50,431 nt of DNA, taken from Archaeoglobi archaeon (GTDB lineage: Archaea; Halobacteriota; Archaeoglobi; Archaeoglobales; Archaeoglobaceae). The translations under genes and the position numbers were made by a program. The notes beneath the pieces are model-generated. The model worked only from the letters and a program-made list of their open reading frames with translations, had not been told where the DNA came from and made no database searches. The first letter of the stretch is position 1. Each line of letters opens with the position of its first letter. Of this stretch, positions 1 to 8,475 are shown piece by piece. The stretch is from positions 1 through 50,431 of the forward strand of contig JAPDIX010000050.1 in the NCBI GenBank assembly GCA_029259345.1, in the 5' to 3' direction.

Positions 1-95
1 AAACGCGGATTATGGTGGTTTAAACGAAATTATAAAAAAATTTAAGTTTCTTTGCTATAAACAATTATTAAAAGTTAAATACAATTACAGCACGT

Positions 96-103
96 TATAT
101 AAT
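96..103 (+). promoter_or_regulatory. TATA box of the DMT permease gene
   Basis: A TATATAAT-like element is centred about 26 nt before the GTG at 126. That spacing predicts transcription starting at or next to the start codon, so a leaderless message. It also supports the GTG, because the ATG two bases earlier runs straight into a stop. Confidence 0.55.
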
Positions 104-125
104 ACGTCTGGACGTTAGCTTCGAT

Positions 126-956
126 GTGATAGAGATACTTTTAGCACTAACCGCGGCCGTATGCTGGGCATTAAATGGAGTAGCGTACAGAAAAGGTGTG
201 GCTGAAGTTTCAGCTTTCACTGCAAATTTTCACAGAACCCTATTTGCTACCCTCTTCTTTTTACCTCTTGCACTAATTGATTTACCCAGAACAGTGATTG
301 ATTTCAATACTGCAATCGTATTAGTAATTTCAGCAATTCTGTCCTTTTACATCGGAGACCTGAGTTACTTTGCTGCTTTGAAAAGAGCACCGGTCAGTGT
401 TGCTCTTCCGGCATCCTCTACGTATCCAATTTACGTCGTCCTACTTTCAACTGTGGTTTACAGTGTTAAAATACAGCCCAATGCCCTCCTATCAGCTTTT
501 TTGGTCTTTTTGGCGGTGTATATTATCTATGGTAGAGATGATGGAGATTTTAGGTCTTCAGGCCTCTTTTTTGCTTTATTTGCAGCATTTTCATGGTCTC
601 TCGCCATTCTACCCCTCGATTTTCTTACTGACAGGCTTCCAGTATCTGTGGTGGCGTTTACAAGAATGCTCCTGTGTCTAATTCTGCTATCTTTCACGGC
701 AAGAAGAGATGAGGTGGTGAAAAAAGACTCAATAATCTATGCAGGTGTGTTTGGCGGTCTCCTATCCTTTTTGGGTGTAGCAGTCTTTCTCATGGCAATA
801 AAGTTATCAAATTCATGGAGTGTTGTTCAACCATCTGCCACTTCGCCGGTATTTTCAGCTATTTTCGGAAGTTTACTCTTAAAAGAGAAAATTGATTTCA
901 GACTTGCTGCTGGAATTTGTATTATAGTTATTTCTATACTTCTGCTTCTTCTATAG
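126..956 (+). CDS. EamA/DMT-family membrane transporter
   Basis: A 276-residue, very hydrophobic protein made of two similar halves of about five membrane helices each, the usual plan of drug/metabolite transporter (EamA) permeases. The N-terminal helix, the SFYIGDLSYFAAL segment in the first half and the GVAVFLMAIKLS segment near the end of the second half are typical of the fold. The substrate cannot be told from sequence. The start is a GTG at 126 with a TATA box at leaderless distance. The 3' end overlaps the convergent PRC-barrel gene by 23 bp, so antisense interference is possible. Family assignment is firm; function is generic. Confidence 0.85.
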   Translation: MIEILLALTAAVCWALNGVAYRKGVAEVSAFTANFHRTLFATLFFLPLALIDLPRTVIDFNTAIVLVISAILSFYIGDLSYFAALKRAPVSVALPASSTYPIYVVLLSTVVYSVKIQPNALLSAFLVFLAVYIIYGRDDGDFRSSGLFFALFAAFSWSLAILPLDFLTDRLPVSVVAFTRMLLCLILLSFTARRDEVVKKDSIIYAGVFGGLLSFLGVAVFLMAIKLSNSWSVVQPSATSPVFSAIFGSLLLKEKIDFRLAAGICIIVISILLLLL

Positions 957-1242
957 TAGGCTCCTCTTCAAATTCTTGTGTGACTTCAGGTATCCTTGAT
1001 CTCCGCTTGAAAAGGTCCTTAATGATGATTATGTCACCAACAGCCTTAACAACCCTGTAAGGTATTATGACTCCCTTAGCGTGCGAGTCAATCAATCCCT
1101 TGTTGTAGTCTGTTATAGCGAGACCCCTTATTGACCTAGTATTCTGATCAAGTATGACATCCTCAACTCTCCCGACATATCTTCCCTCATCCGTGAACAC
1201 TCTCATTCCAAAGAAGGTGGTAATCTCTCCAATCATCCCCAT
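934..1242 (-). CDS. PRC-barrel domain protein
   Basis: A 102-residue protein in which residues 1-80 match the small beta-barrel PRC domain found in photosynthetic reaction centre H subunits, RimM and many archaeal stand-alone proteins. Characteristic segments are GMRVFTDEGRYVGRVEDV near the N terminus and GVIIPYRVVKAVGDIIII later. The acidic tail (FEEEPTIEEAE) is likely disordered. Archaeal PRC proteins have been linked to cell division (CdpB family); whether this copy has that role is inference only. A TATA-like TATATT at 1264-1269 sits 25 nt before the ATG, so the transcript is probably leaderless. It converges on the permease gene. Confidence 0.85.
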   Translation of the reverse strand: MGMIGEITTFFGMRVFTDEGRYVGRVEDVILDQNTRSIRGLAITDYNKGLIDSHAKGVIIPYRVVKAVGDIIIIKDLFKRRSRIPEVTQEFEEEPTIEEAEV

Positions 1243-1276
1243 GAAAATAGCAGAACGAAAAAATATATTAATTTTT

Positions 1277-1864
1277 TCAAGAAGTGAACAGTTTGTATTT
1301 AGTCTGGGGGTTCTGCAATTCGTATATGATTCTGCTCACAATGAGCTTTTCGGGGCGCTGTATTCCCTTGACTCTCTTTGCAATGTCTTCAAAGCTTTCA
1401 AACGGTCTTTTCTTTCTTTCCTCGATAATAGCCCACATCATCTTCTTCCCAACACCTGGTAAAAGCTCAAGCTGGTGCATCCTTGTTGTTATTGAATCTG
1501 CCTTGTTGAAGAAGTCTACAAACCTCTTCTCATCTTTCTTTATTATGTGTTCAAGAACGTAGGGTAGCTCTGTTTTTGCAGCTGGAGTTAAATCCTCATA
1601 CCTTAATCTGCGTTTTATTTTTCTCACAACGTCTCTTTCTCCCTTTCCTATGTACACCCTATCCATAACGAGCGGAGATTGGTCTTTTTTAATGCTGACT
1701 TCAAGGAGTGTAAAGTATTTCTCTCCAACAACCTGAGCAAGAGGTTCTCTTTTGTGTATGGGTCTCTTATCGTCAGGATGGCCATAAGGCATGAAGTCGA
1801 GTATGTATGCGTAATCCTCGAGTTTGTCCCTGGTTTCGGACCTCTCTACTCTTGACTTTTCCAT
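1277..1864 (-). CDS. DUF655 family protein (helix-hairpin-helix RNA/DNA-binding)
   Basis: A 195-residue basic protein of the archaeal DUF655 family. The N-terminal half (YAYILDFMPYGHPDD to about residue 95) looks like an OB-type fold and the C-terminal half contains a helix-hairpin-helix motif (LELLPGVGKKMMWAIIEER, about residues 133-151). DUF655 genes usually follow rpl21e and rpoF and precede the rRNA dimethylase gene ksgA; here ksgA is absent and the next gene is PRC-barrel. The exact function is unknown; a role in rRNA or translation is suggested only by context. It lies 48 nt downstream of rpoF in the same operon. Confidence 0.85.
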   Translation of the reverse strand: MEKSRVERSETRDKLEDYAYILDFMPYGHPDDKRPIHKREPLAQVVGEKYFTLLEVSIKKDQSPLVMDRVYIGKGERDVVRKIKRRLRYEDLTPAAKTELPYVLEHIIKKDEKRFVDFFNKADSITTRMHQLELLPGVGKKMMWAIIEERKKRPFESFEDIAKRVKGIQRPEKLIVSRIIYELQNPQTKYKLFTS

Positions 1865-1912
1865 AGCATCAGCTCCTTTCTCAAAATAGTATGATTACTA
1901 TTTATGTTTTTC

Positions 1913-2263
1913 TTAAATCCGGTACTTGTCTATAACATCAAGAATCTCTTCAATCTGTTCGCTCGTTAAAGTTACTCTCTCCTTCGCGTAGATAATTCTA
2001 ACTTCATCAGGAACACGGGGCATTATATCTGCGAGCTTGACTGCAAGATCCCTTCTCCCGACCTGAGGTAGCTTTATAAGTTCCTCGACCAGCTCCTTTG
2101 CCTTCTCTGCCGGAAGTTTGGCAAAAAGCCTGAGATGCTTGAGGGCTCTTCGTGTCTCGAATAAAAGCTCTCCCTCTTCCTGCCTCTTCTTTGCGATCTC
2201 TTCCATTATCTCTTTGGCCTCGGAAATTGTGATGTATTCAAAATCCTTAACCTCTTTGAACAT
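1913..2263 (-). CDS. rpoF: RNA polymerase subunit Rpo4/F (Rpb4 homologue)
   Basis: An approximately 116-residue protein matching archaeal RpoF, which pairs with RpoE (Rpb7) to form the polymerase stalk. Its ITISEAKEIMEEIAKKRQ segment and C-terminal ELIKLPQVGRRDLAVKLAD region are typical of the family. I prefer the ATG at 2263, which gives the expected N terminus MFKEVKDFEY and lies one base after the rpl21e stop. A GTG at 2272, overlapping rpl21e by 8 nt, would add three residues. Gene order rpl21e-rpoF-DUF655 is conserved in Euryarchaeota, supporting the assignment. Confidence 0.88.
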   Translation of the reverse strand: MFKEVKDFEYITISEAKEIMEEIAKKRQEEGELLFETRRALKHLRLFAKLPAEKAKELVEELIKLPQVGRRDLAVKLADIMPRVPDEVRIIYAKERVTLTSEQIEEILDVIDKYRI

Positions 2264-2264
2264 T

Positions 2265-2558
2265 TCAACCACTCTGCGGTTTCAGATGTTCTGGTCTGAC
2301 GATAAGAGTCTTCATCTTGCCGCCATCTCTGATCTGAACGAGATAAGCTCTCCCCCTCTGTCCTACAACAAGTCCAGTTCTTCCCTGAAACCTCGGGTGT
2401 GGCATTCCTTTCTGCGATGCTGGTTCGATGTCTATATGAACCCTCTGCCCAACCTCAAAGGTCTGTAGAAACTTTCTGATTCTGATTCCCCTCTCTCTAA
2501 CTTTCTTTCTCAGTTTTCTACCTGATCTGAACCTGAAACCGTGAGACTTCCAGCCCAT
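2265..2558 (-). CDS. rpl21e: 50S ribosomal protein L21e
   Basis: A 97-residue highly basic protein with the L21e hallmarks: an [15 protein letters not shown]-terminal region and the SH3-like barrel around [21 protein letters not shown] and [16 protein letters not shown]. It is a structural component of the large subunit. A TATTTAA element at 2591-2597 upstream on this strand would give a short leader of about 10 nt. It is the first gene of the rpl21e-rpoF-DUF655 operon. Confidence 0.95.
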   Translation of the reverse strand: MGWKSHGFRFRSGRKLRKKVRERGIRIRKFLQTFEVGQRVHIDIEPASQKGMPHPRFQGRTGLVVGQRGRAYLVQIRDGGKMKTLIVRPEHLKPQSG

Positions 2559-2640
2559 TATTGATCCCCGTTTGAGTGATACCGGAAGAATATTTAAGGC
2601 TTTTTGCAGTTGCGTGTCGGTGACAATATCTCTTAAAAGA

Positions 2641-3546
2641 CTATCTCCTTATCTTACCCGGGAGAATGAACTCATATCTCCCGAAGAGGATTTTTGTAAC
2701 AACAAAGCGGTGAATCTTCCTGAGATGGAGGTAAAGGCTCCAGATGAAGGCGTCCTCTCTGTAATATTTCTCAACCTCCCTCTGCTGGATGGGTTCAAAG
2801 GCATACCCCTGATGCTCAAAAAACTCATTGGCAAGGTTGATGGCAGGAGGGATTAAATCACTCCTCCCTTCCTTGGAAAGGTTGGCTATCATGTCCAGCA
2901 CAACTGACCTGAAATCGTAATATCGGTCGAGTATTTCTTGGAGGAAGAATTTTTTTAGGAGGATTCTTGTACCAGGGGGACATGCCCTTAAAAATATATC
3001 AGTATCGAGCATGTCAACACCATTCTTGCGAATCATCGGTGTGCTCGTGTCGAAGTAGTATATACCCCCACCACAAATCGCCCAGTTAGAAATCTGACCG
3101 TCGAGACCTATCTGTAGTCTTTTCTCCTTTCTGGCTTCGTTGAAATCCCAGACCTTCTTCATTTCCTTCAGAACACTCTCGAAGACGTCCAGAGCATCCT
3201 CCAAAGTTGCGTTTTGTAGGATTTTGTTGCCAATACCCTCTAATTTCTCCTGGATAAGAAAAAGAACGATTCCTCCATCACTGGTTGTTACATAGAGGGC
3301 ATCACTTTCGGGAATTTTTAATCCCGCCATCCTGAGCAATTCAGTGTATTCAAAATAGGTGTCAATGTATTTCTTAACCTGTTCGACTGATCTAAACATC
3401 GGAATCCTCTTGAAGGCGATATCAGGATGTTCTGGAATTTCAAAAACTGTGCTTATCTCTCCGTAGCCAAGAATCTTTATGTTTTCCGGTTTTGCTGGGT
3501 TCAGCTCCTCCTCAAAATCCTTCAGAATTTCTGCATCAACTTTCAT
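2641..3546 (-). CDS. Kinase-like protein of the DUF6206 type, coupled to an aminotransferase
   Basis: A 301-residue soluble protein. Visible features suggest a protein-kinase/aminoglycoside-phosphotransferase fold: a glycine-rich loop GYGEIST (27-33), a candidate ATP-binding lysine in AFKR (K46), a catalytic-loop-like D149..N154 and a metal-binding-like Asp in FDTSTP (D166). I recall such proteins as DUF6206, without an assigned substrate. Its ATG overlaps the stop of the upstream class III aminotransferase (ATGA), so the two are translationally coupled and probably act on the same metabolite. Class III PLP phospho-lyases are often paired with such kinases elsewhere, which is the basis for a small-molecule kinase hypothesis. 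Substrate unknown. Confidence 0.7.
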   Translation of the reverse strand: MKVDAEILKDFEEELNPAKPENIKILGYGEISTVFEIPEHPDIAFKRIPMFRSVEQVKKYIDTYFEYTELLRMAGLKIPESDALYVTTSDGGIVLFLIQEKLEGIGNKILQNATLEDALDVFESVLKEMKKVWDFNEARKEKRLQIGLDGQISNWAICGGGIYYFDTSTPMIRKNGVDMLDTDIFLRACPPGTRILLKKFFLQEILDRYYDFRSVVLDMIANLSKEGRSDLIPPAINLANEFFEHQGYAFEPIQQREVEKYYREDAFIWSLYLHLRKIHRFVVTKILFGRYEFILPGKIRR

Positions 3547-4817
3547 AGCATTGCCTTTATCATCTCAACCATTTCTCTTCGCTGAGAAGTCATTTTTAAA
3601 GCCTTTCTGAGATTCTCCGAGATGTAGTCTGCATGTTCTTGGTTGATGATAAGAGGGGGCAGGAACTGCATCACAGATGTATCGTTGTTGGCATAAACGG
3701 AAAGAATGCCATTGTGGTAACAAGATATTGACAGCAACGGCCCAAAACCCTCCTCGATCATCTTGATTCCGATGAAAAGCCCCTTCTGTCTTATTTCTTC
3801 CAAAAAGTCGAACTCTTCCCTCATCCCTTCCAGCTCATTGGACAAAAGGGAAGCAATATGTCTGACATTGTTCATAAAGGATTCATTTGAGATAATCTCA
3901 AGCACCTTTAAAGCAACTACACAGCCTATCTCAGCCCCACCAAATGTTGACACATGCATGAAAGGATCCTCTGACATGAAATCATCAAGCCCATCCTTAA
4001 AGCACGTTGCCGAGATTGGGTAAATTCCACCTGACAGTCCCTTTGCTGTGATTATAACGTCAGGAACCACCCCGTAGTGCTCTATCCCCCACATTCTACC
4101 AGTTCTTCCAAGTCCCGTCTGCACTTCGTCCATCATCATCAAGCAACCTTTTTCGTCACATATCTCCCTCACACGCCTGTAGAAATCATCCGGTGGTAGG
4201 GGCATGCCGAGCGTAGCAGGGATGGTTTCGAAAAGCACGGCCGCAGTTTCAGAATCTACAGCCTTTTCGACGGCTTCAGCATTGCCAAATGGCACTTCAA
4301 CAAATCCTGGAGCGAGCGGTTCGAAGGGCTTCTTATACTTCTCATCCCCTGCAACAAGAGCAAATCCCGTATGACCGTGATAACCGCCTCTGGCGTAGAC
4401 AATCTTCTTTTTTCCAGTATGTCCCCTTGCCAGCTTTATCGCAAAGTCAATCGCCTCTCCACCACCAACACCGAAAACAGTTCTGTTTATATCTCCCGGC
4501 ATAACTTTAGCCAACTTCTCTGCAAGTATTGCACGTTGTTCGCTGATAAGATGGTGATTCCCAATATCCAACTCCTCAACAGCCTCTTTCAGAGTTCTTA
4601 CTATTTCAGGATGCCTGTGGCCGAGATTGAAAACTCCACCGTTGCAGTGGCAATCCATTAATCTCCGTCCATCCAAATCCCAATACCAAACCCCTTCTCT
4701 TCTCGTAGGAATGAAGTCTATACCGACCATTGAGAAGAATCTGGCTTTAGCCGGAGAAATGTATCTGGCAAAGGAATCAATGATTTCGGATTTACTCCTA
4801 ACTCCAACAAATCCCAT
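3543..4817 (-). CDS. Class III pyridoxal-phosphate aminotransferase (or phospho-lyase)
   Basis: A 424-residue fold-type I PLP enzyme of the acetylornithine/4-aminobutyrate aminotransferase class. Visible motifs are GVGGGEAIDFAIKLAR (116-131), YHGHTG (146-151), the PLP-ring Asp in MMMDEVQTGLGRTG (D230) and the Schiff-base Lys in ITAKGLSGG (K259). I chose the ATG at 4817: a TATA element at 4839-4848 lies 26 nt upstream, predicting a leaderless start, while the upstream in-frame TTG at 4835 falls before the predicted transcription start. Its stop overlaps the start of the kinase-like gene. Substrate cannot be read from sequence; GABA, acetylornithine or a phosphorylated amino alcohol are all possible. 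Confidence 0.88.
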   Translation of the reverse strand: MGFVGVRSKSEIIDSFARYISPAKARFFSMVGIDFIPTRREGVWYWDLDGRRLMDCHCNGGVFNLGHRHPEIVRTLKEAVEELDIGNHHLISEQRAILAEKLAKVMPGDINRTVFGVGGGEAIDFAIKLARGHTGKKKIVYARGGYHGHTGFALVAGDEKYKKPFEPLAPGFVEVPFGNAEAVEKAVDSETAAVLFETIPATLGMPLPPDDFYRRVREICDEKGCLMMMDEVQTGLGRTGRMWGIEHYGVVPDVIITAKGLSGGIYPISATCFKDGLDDFMSEDPFMHVSTFGGAEIGCVVALKVLEIISNESFMNNVRHIASLLSNELEGMREEFDFLEEIRQKGLFIGIKMIEEGFGPLLSISCYHNGILSVYANNDTSVMQFLPPLIINQEHADYISENLRKALKMTSQRREMVEMIKAML

Positions 4818-4838
4818 GTAAAAATTTAGGGACAATTA

Positions 4839-4848
4839 ATTATATATT
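4839..4848. promoter_or_regulatory. Bidirectional TATA element between aminotransferase and candidate ncRNA
   Basis: An A/T palindrome-like stretch (ATTATATATT) can be read as a TATA box on either strand. On the minus strand it sits about 26 nt before the aminotransferase ATG at 4817. On the plus strand the same distance predicts a start near 4870, just before the structured region 4873-5018. Confidence 0.5.
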
Positions 4849-4869
4849 TTTTGGCATCTTGGGTTGAAA

Positions 4870-5020
4870 TTAGGGGTTTGCAACTACATTAAAAACCTTG
4901 GGCGGTTTTTCGAACTGCCAACGGAAATGAGTTGAGTTAAGCTTTGGAAATCTTCAATCCTTCAGCCAGTATTGTCAGTATGTGGAATGTATGTCTCTCG
5001 ACGGTGGTTGTTGTCCCCCT
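4870..5020 (+). ncRNA. Candidate structured non-coding RNA upstream of rpl7ae
   Basis: This intergenic stretch has no convincing ORF. Manual folding finds a closing helix between 4873-4887 and 5004-5018 (four G-C pairs, an internal loop of three positions, then about eight pairs including G-T). Inside it is a strong hairpin at 4898-4921, nine base pairs with one bulged G and the loop TTTCG. A TATA-like element at 4839-4848 would start transcription near 4870, matching the 5' edge of the fold. It does not match the conserved elements I know for RNase P RNA, SRP RNA or box C/D RNAs. It could instead be part of a long rpl7ae leader. Not recognised; evidence is structural only. Confidence 0.35.
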
Positions 5021-5052
5021 CCATCTTTCTCGTTAGCTTTGAAAGATGTCTT

Positions 5053-5073
5053 TTTAAACCAAAAGGTTTAAAA
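5053..5073 (+). promoter_or_regulatory. Promoter of the rpl7ae operon with a perfect inverted repeat
   Basis: TTTAAACC (5053-5060) and GGTTTAAA (5065-5072) form a perfect 8-bp inverted repeat separated by four A residues. The right arm coincides with the likely TATA box, predicting a start near 5097 and a leader of about 36 nt. A dyad on a TATA box could be an operator, but no regulator is identifiable. Confidence 0.4.
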
Positions 5074-5132
5074 CCGCATCCCAGTGTTATTGAAGAGCCG
5101 ATGAATGATGATGTAAAGAAGGAGGTGATGAT

Positions 5133-5492
5133 ATGTACGTGAGGTTTGAGGTTCCAGAGGACATGCAGAATGAAGCTTTGAATCTCCTTGAGAAGGTAAG
5201 AGAGACTGGAAAGGTGAAAAAAGGTACAAACGAGACTACAAAAGCAGTAGAGAGGGGTCTTGCAAAGCTTGTGTATATCGCAACAGATGTTGACCCACCC
5301 GAAATTGTGGCGCATCTTCCTCTACTTTGTGAGGAGAAAAACGTGCCTTATATTTATGTAAAAAGCAAAGACGAACTTGGGAAAGCAGTGGGGATAGAGG
5401 TTAGCTGTGCGTCCGTCGCGATAATAAACGAAGGTGAGATGAAAAAAGAGCTTTCAGGACTTGTTGAGAAAATCAAAGGTCTCAAAAAGTAA
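5133..5492 (+). CDS. rpl7ae: 50S ribosomal protein L7Ae (K-turn-binding protein)
   Basis: A 119-residue protein of the L7Ae/NHP2/15.5K family, which binds kink-turns in 23S rRNA, box C/D and H/ACA guide RNAs and RNase P RNA. Family signatures visible are [13 protein letters not shown] (about 31-43), the [24 protein letters not shown] core and the C-terminal [13 protein letters not shown] loop that contacts RNA. A GGAGGTGAT ribosome-binding site precedes the ATG. It heads the L7Ae-S28e-L24e-Ndk-aIF5B operon. The protein is needed by the H/ACA RNA at 22.2 kb in this same window. Confidence 0.97.
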   Translation: MYVRFEVPEDMQNEALNLLEKVRETGKVKKGTNETTKAVERGLAKLVYIATDVDPPEIVAHLPLLCEEKNVPYIYVKSKDELGKAVGIEVSCASVAIINEGEMKKELSGLVEKIKGLKK

Positions 5493-5506
5493 TTTAAGGT
5501 GGTAGT

Positions 5507-5722
5507 ATGGCTGATGAAGAAGATATACAGCCTGCCGAGGTTATAGAGCTTGTTGGAAGGACTGGAATGCATGGAGAAGTTACACAGGTAAAAGTGAGGG
5601 TTTTGGCAGGTGAAAATAAGGGGAGAGTTATAACGAGGAATGTATTCGGCCCTGTTAAGGTTGGGGATATCATAATGATAAAGGAGACGGCGAGAGAGGC
5701 AAGGAAACTTGCAGTGAGGTGA
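5507..5722 (+). CDS. rps28e: 30S ribosomal protein S28e
   Basis: A 71-residue OB-fold protein with the S28e signatures [36 protein letters not shown] and the basic C-terminal end REARKL. It sits in the small subunit near the mRNA exit. A GGTGGT Shine-Dalgarno-like sequence lies just before the ATG, 14 nt after rpl7ae. The order L7Ae-S28e-L24e-Ndk is conserved across Euryarchaeota. Confidence 0.97.
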   Translation: MADEEDIQPAEVIELVGRTGMHGEVTQVKVRVLAGENKGRVITRNVFGPVKVGDIIMIKETAREARKLAVR

Positions 5723-5726
5723 AAAA

Positions 5727-5903
5727 ATGGAAAGTAGGGTCTGTTCATTCTGCGGTTACGAAATTGAGCCAGGGACAGGAAAAATGTATGTGAGAAGAGA
5801 TGGAAGAGTATTTTACTTCTGTTCTGGCAAGTGTGAGAAAAACATGCTCAAGCTGAGGAGGAAGGCAAGAAAGCTGAAGTGGACAAAGCACTACTCAAGG
5901 TGA
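5727..5903 (+). CDS. rpl24e: 50S ribosomal protein L24e (zinc-binding)
   Basis: A 58-residue protein read directly from the sequence. It has the zinc ribbon of L24e: C-x2-C at CSFC (residues 6-9) and C-x3-C at CSGKC (residues 32-36), followed by the basic tail [16 protein letters not shown]. The ATG follows the rps28e stop by 4 nt and the stop lies 4 nt before ndk. It is a large-subunit protein. Confidence 0.96.
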   Translation: MESRVCSFCGYEIEPGTGKMYVRRDGRVFYFCSGKCEKNMLKLRRKARKLKWTKHYSR

Positions 5904-5907
5904 TCCC

Positions 5908-6363
5908 ATGGAGAAAACTTTTGTTATGGTAAAACCTGATGGGGTACAGAGAGGTCTCGTCGGAGAAGTGATCAGCAGACTTGAAAGGAAGGGTTTGAAG
6001 ATTGTTGCGATTAAGATGCTCTGGATAAAGAGAGAACTTGCAGAGAATCATTATGCAGAGCACAAGGACAAACCCTTCTTCTCATCCCTTGTCGAATACA
6101 TAACGAGTGGACCTGTTGTTGCGATGGTTGTTGAGGGTAGAAACGCTGTAAAGGTTGTCAGGAGCCTTGTTGGAGCCACAAACCCTGTGGAGGCTGCAGT
6201 TGGAACAATCAGAGGTGACTTCGGATTAGATGTGGGAAGGAATATAGTCCACGCTTCTGACTCTCTTCAGTCAGCTGAAAGAGAAATTTCTCTGTTTTTT
6301 GACGAGAGTGAGATAATTGACTACGATAGAATTGATGAATCTTGGATTTACGAGGAGAGATGA
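5908..6363 (+). CDS. ndk: Nucleoside diphosphate kinase
   Basis: A 151-residue protein with all NDK hallmarks: [18 protein letters not shown] at the N terminus, [12 protein letters not shown] in the middle and the active-site histidine in [10 protein letters not shown] (about residue 115). It transfers the gamma phosphate between nucleoside triphosphates and diphosphates through a phosphohistidine. The length is normal. Its stop overlaps the ATG of infB as ATGA, so the two are translationally coupled. Confidence 0.97.
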   Translation: MEKTFVMVKPDGVQRGLVGEVISRLERKGLKIVAIKMLWIKRELAENHYAEHKDKPFFSSLVEYITSGPVVAMVVEGRNAVKVVRSLVGATNPVEAAVGTIRGDFGLDVGRNIVHASDSLQSAEREISLFFDESEIIDYDRIDESWIYEER

Positions 6364-8147
6364 GCAAAAAAAAGAAGGATGAAAAGCCGCTTAGGACGCC
6401 GATAGTGGCTGTATTAGGGCACGTAGATCATGGTAAGACCACACTTCTGGATAGAATCAGAAAATCGAGGGTCGTTTCAAAGGAGGCTGGGGGAATCACC
6501 CAGCACATCGGAGCAACTGAGGTTCCCATTGACGTGATCAAGCAAATCTGCAAGGATATATGGAAGGTTGAAGTCAAAATCCCAGGCCTTCTTTTCATTG
6601 ACACTCCCGGTCATAAAGCGTTCACGAATTTGAGAAGGAGGGGAGGTGCTTTAGCAGACCTTGCAATTCTAATTGTGGACGTAAATGAAGGTTTCAAGCC
6701 GCAAACTGAGGAAGCGCTGTCAATCCTAAGGACTTTTAAAACGCCCTTCGTGGTTGCAGCAAACAAAATCGACAGAATTCCGGGATGGCAGAGTCAGGAA
6801 GATACACCTTTCATGAAAAGCTATGCAATGCAGGAGGAAACTGCGAAGCAAAATCTTGAAAACCGCATTTACAGTTTGATTGCTGAACTCTACAGATACG
6901 GATTCTCAGCAGACAGATTTGACAGAATAAGCGACTTCACGAAGACTGTGGCAGTTGTTCCAATTTCCGCTCTGAAAGGTGAAGGCATTCCCGAACTGCT
7001 GCTGATACTCGTTGGACTTGCTCAGAGATATCTTGAAAAGAATCTCAGGCTTCACATCGGCGGTAAGGCAAGGGGGACGGTGCTTGAGGTTAAGGAAGAA
7101 AGGGGGCTTGGTGTTACGTGTGATGCTATCCTTTACGATGGAACGCTTAAAGTTGGAGATAAAATAGTGGTAGCTGGAAAAAATGAAGTTATAGTCACAA
7201 ATGTCAAGGCAATTCTGAAACCCCCACCTGTACGGGAGATGAGGGTCGAGAGCAGATTTAAGAGTGTGGAGAGTGTTACGGCTGCCGCTGGAATAAAGAT
7301 TGTAGCCCCGAATCTCGAAAATGTGCTTGCGGGCAGTGAGTTTGAGGCTGTTGAGAGTGAAGAGGATGTAAAGGCCTTTGAGGAGAGAATGAAGAAGGAG
7401 TATGAAGAGATCGCAATAAGGACTGACGAGGAGGGTGTTGTTTTAAAGACAGACACTCTTGGCTCTCTTGAAGCTTTGATAAACGAGCTGAGACTTGAAA
7501 ACATACCGATAAAGAAGGCAGAGGTCGGAGATGTTGACAAGAGGGATGTAGTTGATGCTTCAGCGAACAGAGATGAACTCAACAAGGTTGTTCTCGCCTT
7601 CAACGTTAAGCTTCTTCCCGGAGTTGAGGAGGAGGCGAAGAAGTATGGGGTCAGGATTTTCTCGCATGAGATTATCTATACCCTCATCGAGAACTTTGTC
7701 AAGTGGAGGCAGGAGGAGAAACTGGCGAGGGAAAGGCAGAAGGTTGAAGCTTTAATAAAACCCGGAAAAATAAAGCTGCTCAAAGAGTTCATTTTCAGAA
7801 GGAGCAAGCCAGCCATCGTTGGCGTTAGGGTGCTTGCGGGAGAATTAAAGAGGGGTGTAGACTTGATCAAGCCTGATGGAACGAAAGTGGGGGCGGTGAG
7901 AACAATGCAGAAGGAGGGAAAGAACATAGCCATAGCTAAGGCAGGGGATGAGCTTGCTGTCGCCATCGAGGACGTTACAATCGGCAGACAGCTTGAGGGT
8001 GATGAGGTACTTTATGTTGACCTCCCTGAAAGGCATGCAAAGGTCATTGAGAGAGATTTAATGGATTCGCTCGATGAAGATATGAGGAAGGCTTTTCTGG
8101 AGTTTCTGGAAATAAAGAGAAAAGAAAATCCGTTTTGGGCCAAATAA
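6360..8147 (+). CDS. infB: Translation initiation factor aIF5B
   Basis: A 595-residue GTPase of the IF2/eIF5B family that promotes subunit joining and initiator-tRNA placement. G-domain motifs are GHVDHGKT (20-27), DTPG (81-84) and NKID (135-138); the beta-barrel domain II, the alpha-beta-alpha domain III and the C-terminal barrel follow. No intein is present, although archaeal infB genes sometimes carry one. I chose the ATG at 6360, which overlaps the ndk stop and gives a basic MSKKKKDEK start; an in-frame ATG at 6342 would overlap ndk by 22 nt. Confidence 0.96.
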   Translation: MSKKKKDEKPLRTPIVAVLGHVDHGKTTLLDRIRKSRVVSKEAGGITQHIGATEVPIDVIKQICKDIWKVEVKIPGLLFIDTPGHKAFTNLRRRGGALADLAILIVDVNEGFKPQTEEALSILRTFKTPFVVAANKIDRIPGWQSQEDTPFMKSYAMQEETAKQNLENRIYSLIAELYRYGFSADRFDRISDFTKTVAVVPISALKGEGIPELLLILVGLAQRYLEKNLRLHIGGKARGTVLEVKEERGLGVTCDAILYDGTLKVGDKIVVAGKNEVIVTNVKAILKPPPVREMRVESRFKSVESVTAAAGIKIVAPNLENVLAGSEFEAVESEEDVKAFEERMKKEYEEIAIRTDEEGVVLKTDTLGSLEALINELRLENIPIKKAEVGDVDKRDVVDASANRDELNKVVLAFNVKLLPGVEEEAKKYGVRIFSHEIIYTLIENFVKWRQEEKLARERQKVEALIKPGKIKLLKEFIFRRSKPAIVGVRVLAGELKRGVDLIKPDGTKVGAVRTMQKEGKNIAIAKAGDELAVAIEDVTIGRQLEGDEVLYVDLPERHAKVIERDLMDSLDEDMRKAFLEFLEIKRKENPFWAK

Positions 8148-8148
8148 C

Positions 8149-8421
8149 ATGAAGGCAATAGTGTTTGTAAGCAAACATTGTCCCTACTGCAGGCATTTTG
8201 AGGCTGTAGTTGAGAGGCTTAGGAAGGAGATGAACATCGAGTTTGAGATTGTGGATGTGGACGAGAACTGGGAGATGGCTGAAAAATTTGAGGTCGTAAT
8301 GCTACCGACTCTTGTTTTGACCAGCAGAGGAGAGGTAGTGGGAGGTTTTATGGGGTTTGCAGACTATAATACAGCTCTTGAAGCAATAAAAGAGCAGATT
8401 GCTGAAATTCAAAAAGTCTGA
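8149..8421 (+). CDS. Thioredoxin/glutaredoxin-like protein
   Basis: A 90-residue small thioredoxin-fold protein with a CPYC redox motif (residues 11-14) and the cis-proline segment VVMLPTLVL (P about 53). CPYC is the classic glutaredoxin dithiol, but the length and the absence of a clear GSH-binding TVP/GG pattern fit the archaeal mini-thioredoxin/glutaredoxin group. It starts one base after the infB stop, so it is co-transcribed. Cytosolic; the reductant partner is not visible here. Confidence 0.85.
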   Translation: MKAIVFVSKHCPYCRHFEAVVERLRKEMNIEFEIVDVDENWEMAEKFEVVMLPTLVLTSRGEVVGGFMGFADYNTALEAIKEQIAEIQKV

Positions 8422-8447
8422 ATATGCCAATAATTTTCAAGATACTG

Positions 8448-8454
8448 TTATAAA
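8448..8454 (+). promoter_or_regulatory. TATA box of the peptide-binding lipoprotein gene
   Basis: TTATAAA is centred 25 nt before the ATG at 8476. This predicts a leaderless transcript and separates this gene from the infB operon. Confidence 0.55.
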
Positions 8455-8475
8455 CCTTATCATGGGCTATATAAC

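Noticed and set aside
5097-5132. K-turn in the rpl7ae leader for L7Ae autoregulation
   Set aside because: ATGATGA-like sequences occur, but no opposing GA with flanking complementary stems could be drawn.
4962-5315. 117-codon minus-strand ORF across the rpl7ae start
   Set aside because: Antisense to a ribosomal gene, Cys/His/Phe-rich composition typical of shadow frames, no promoter at a useful distance.
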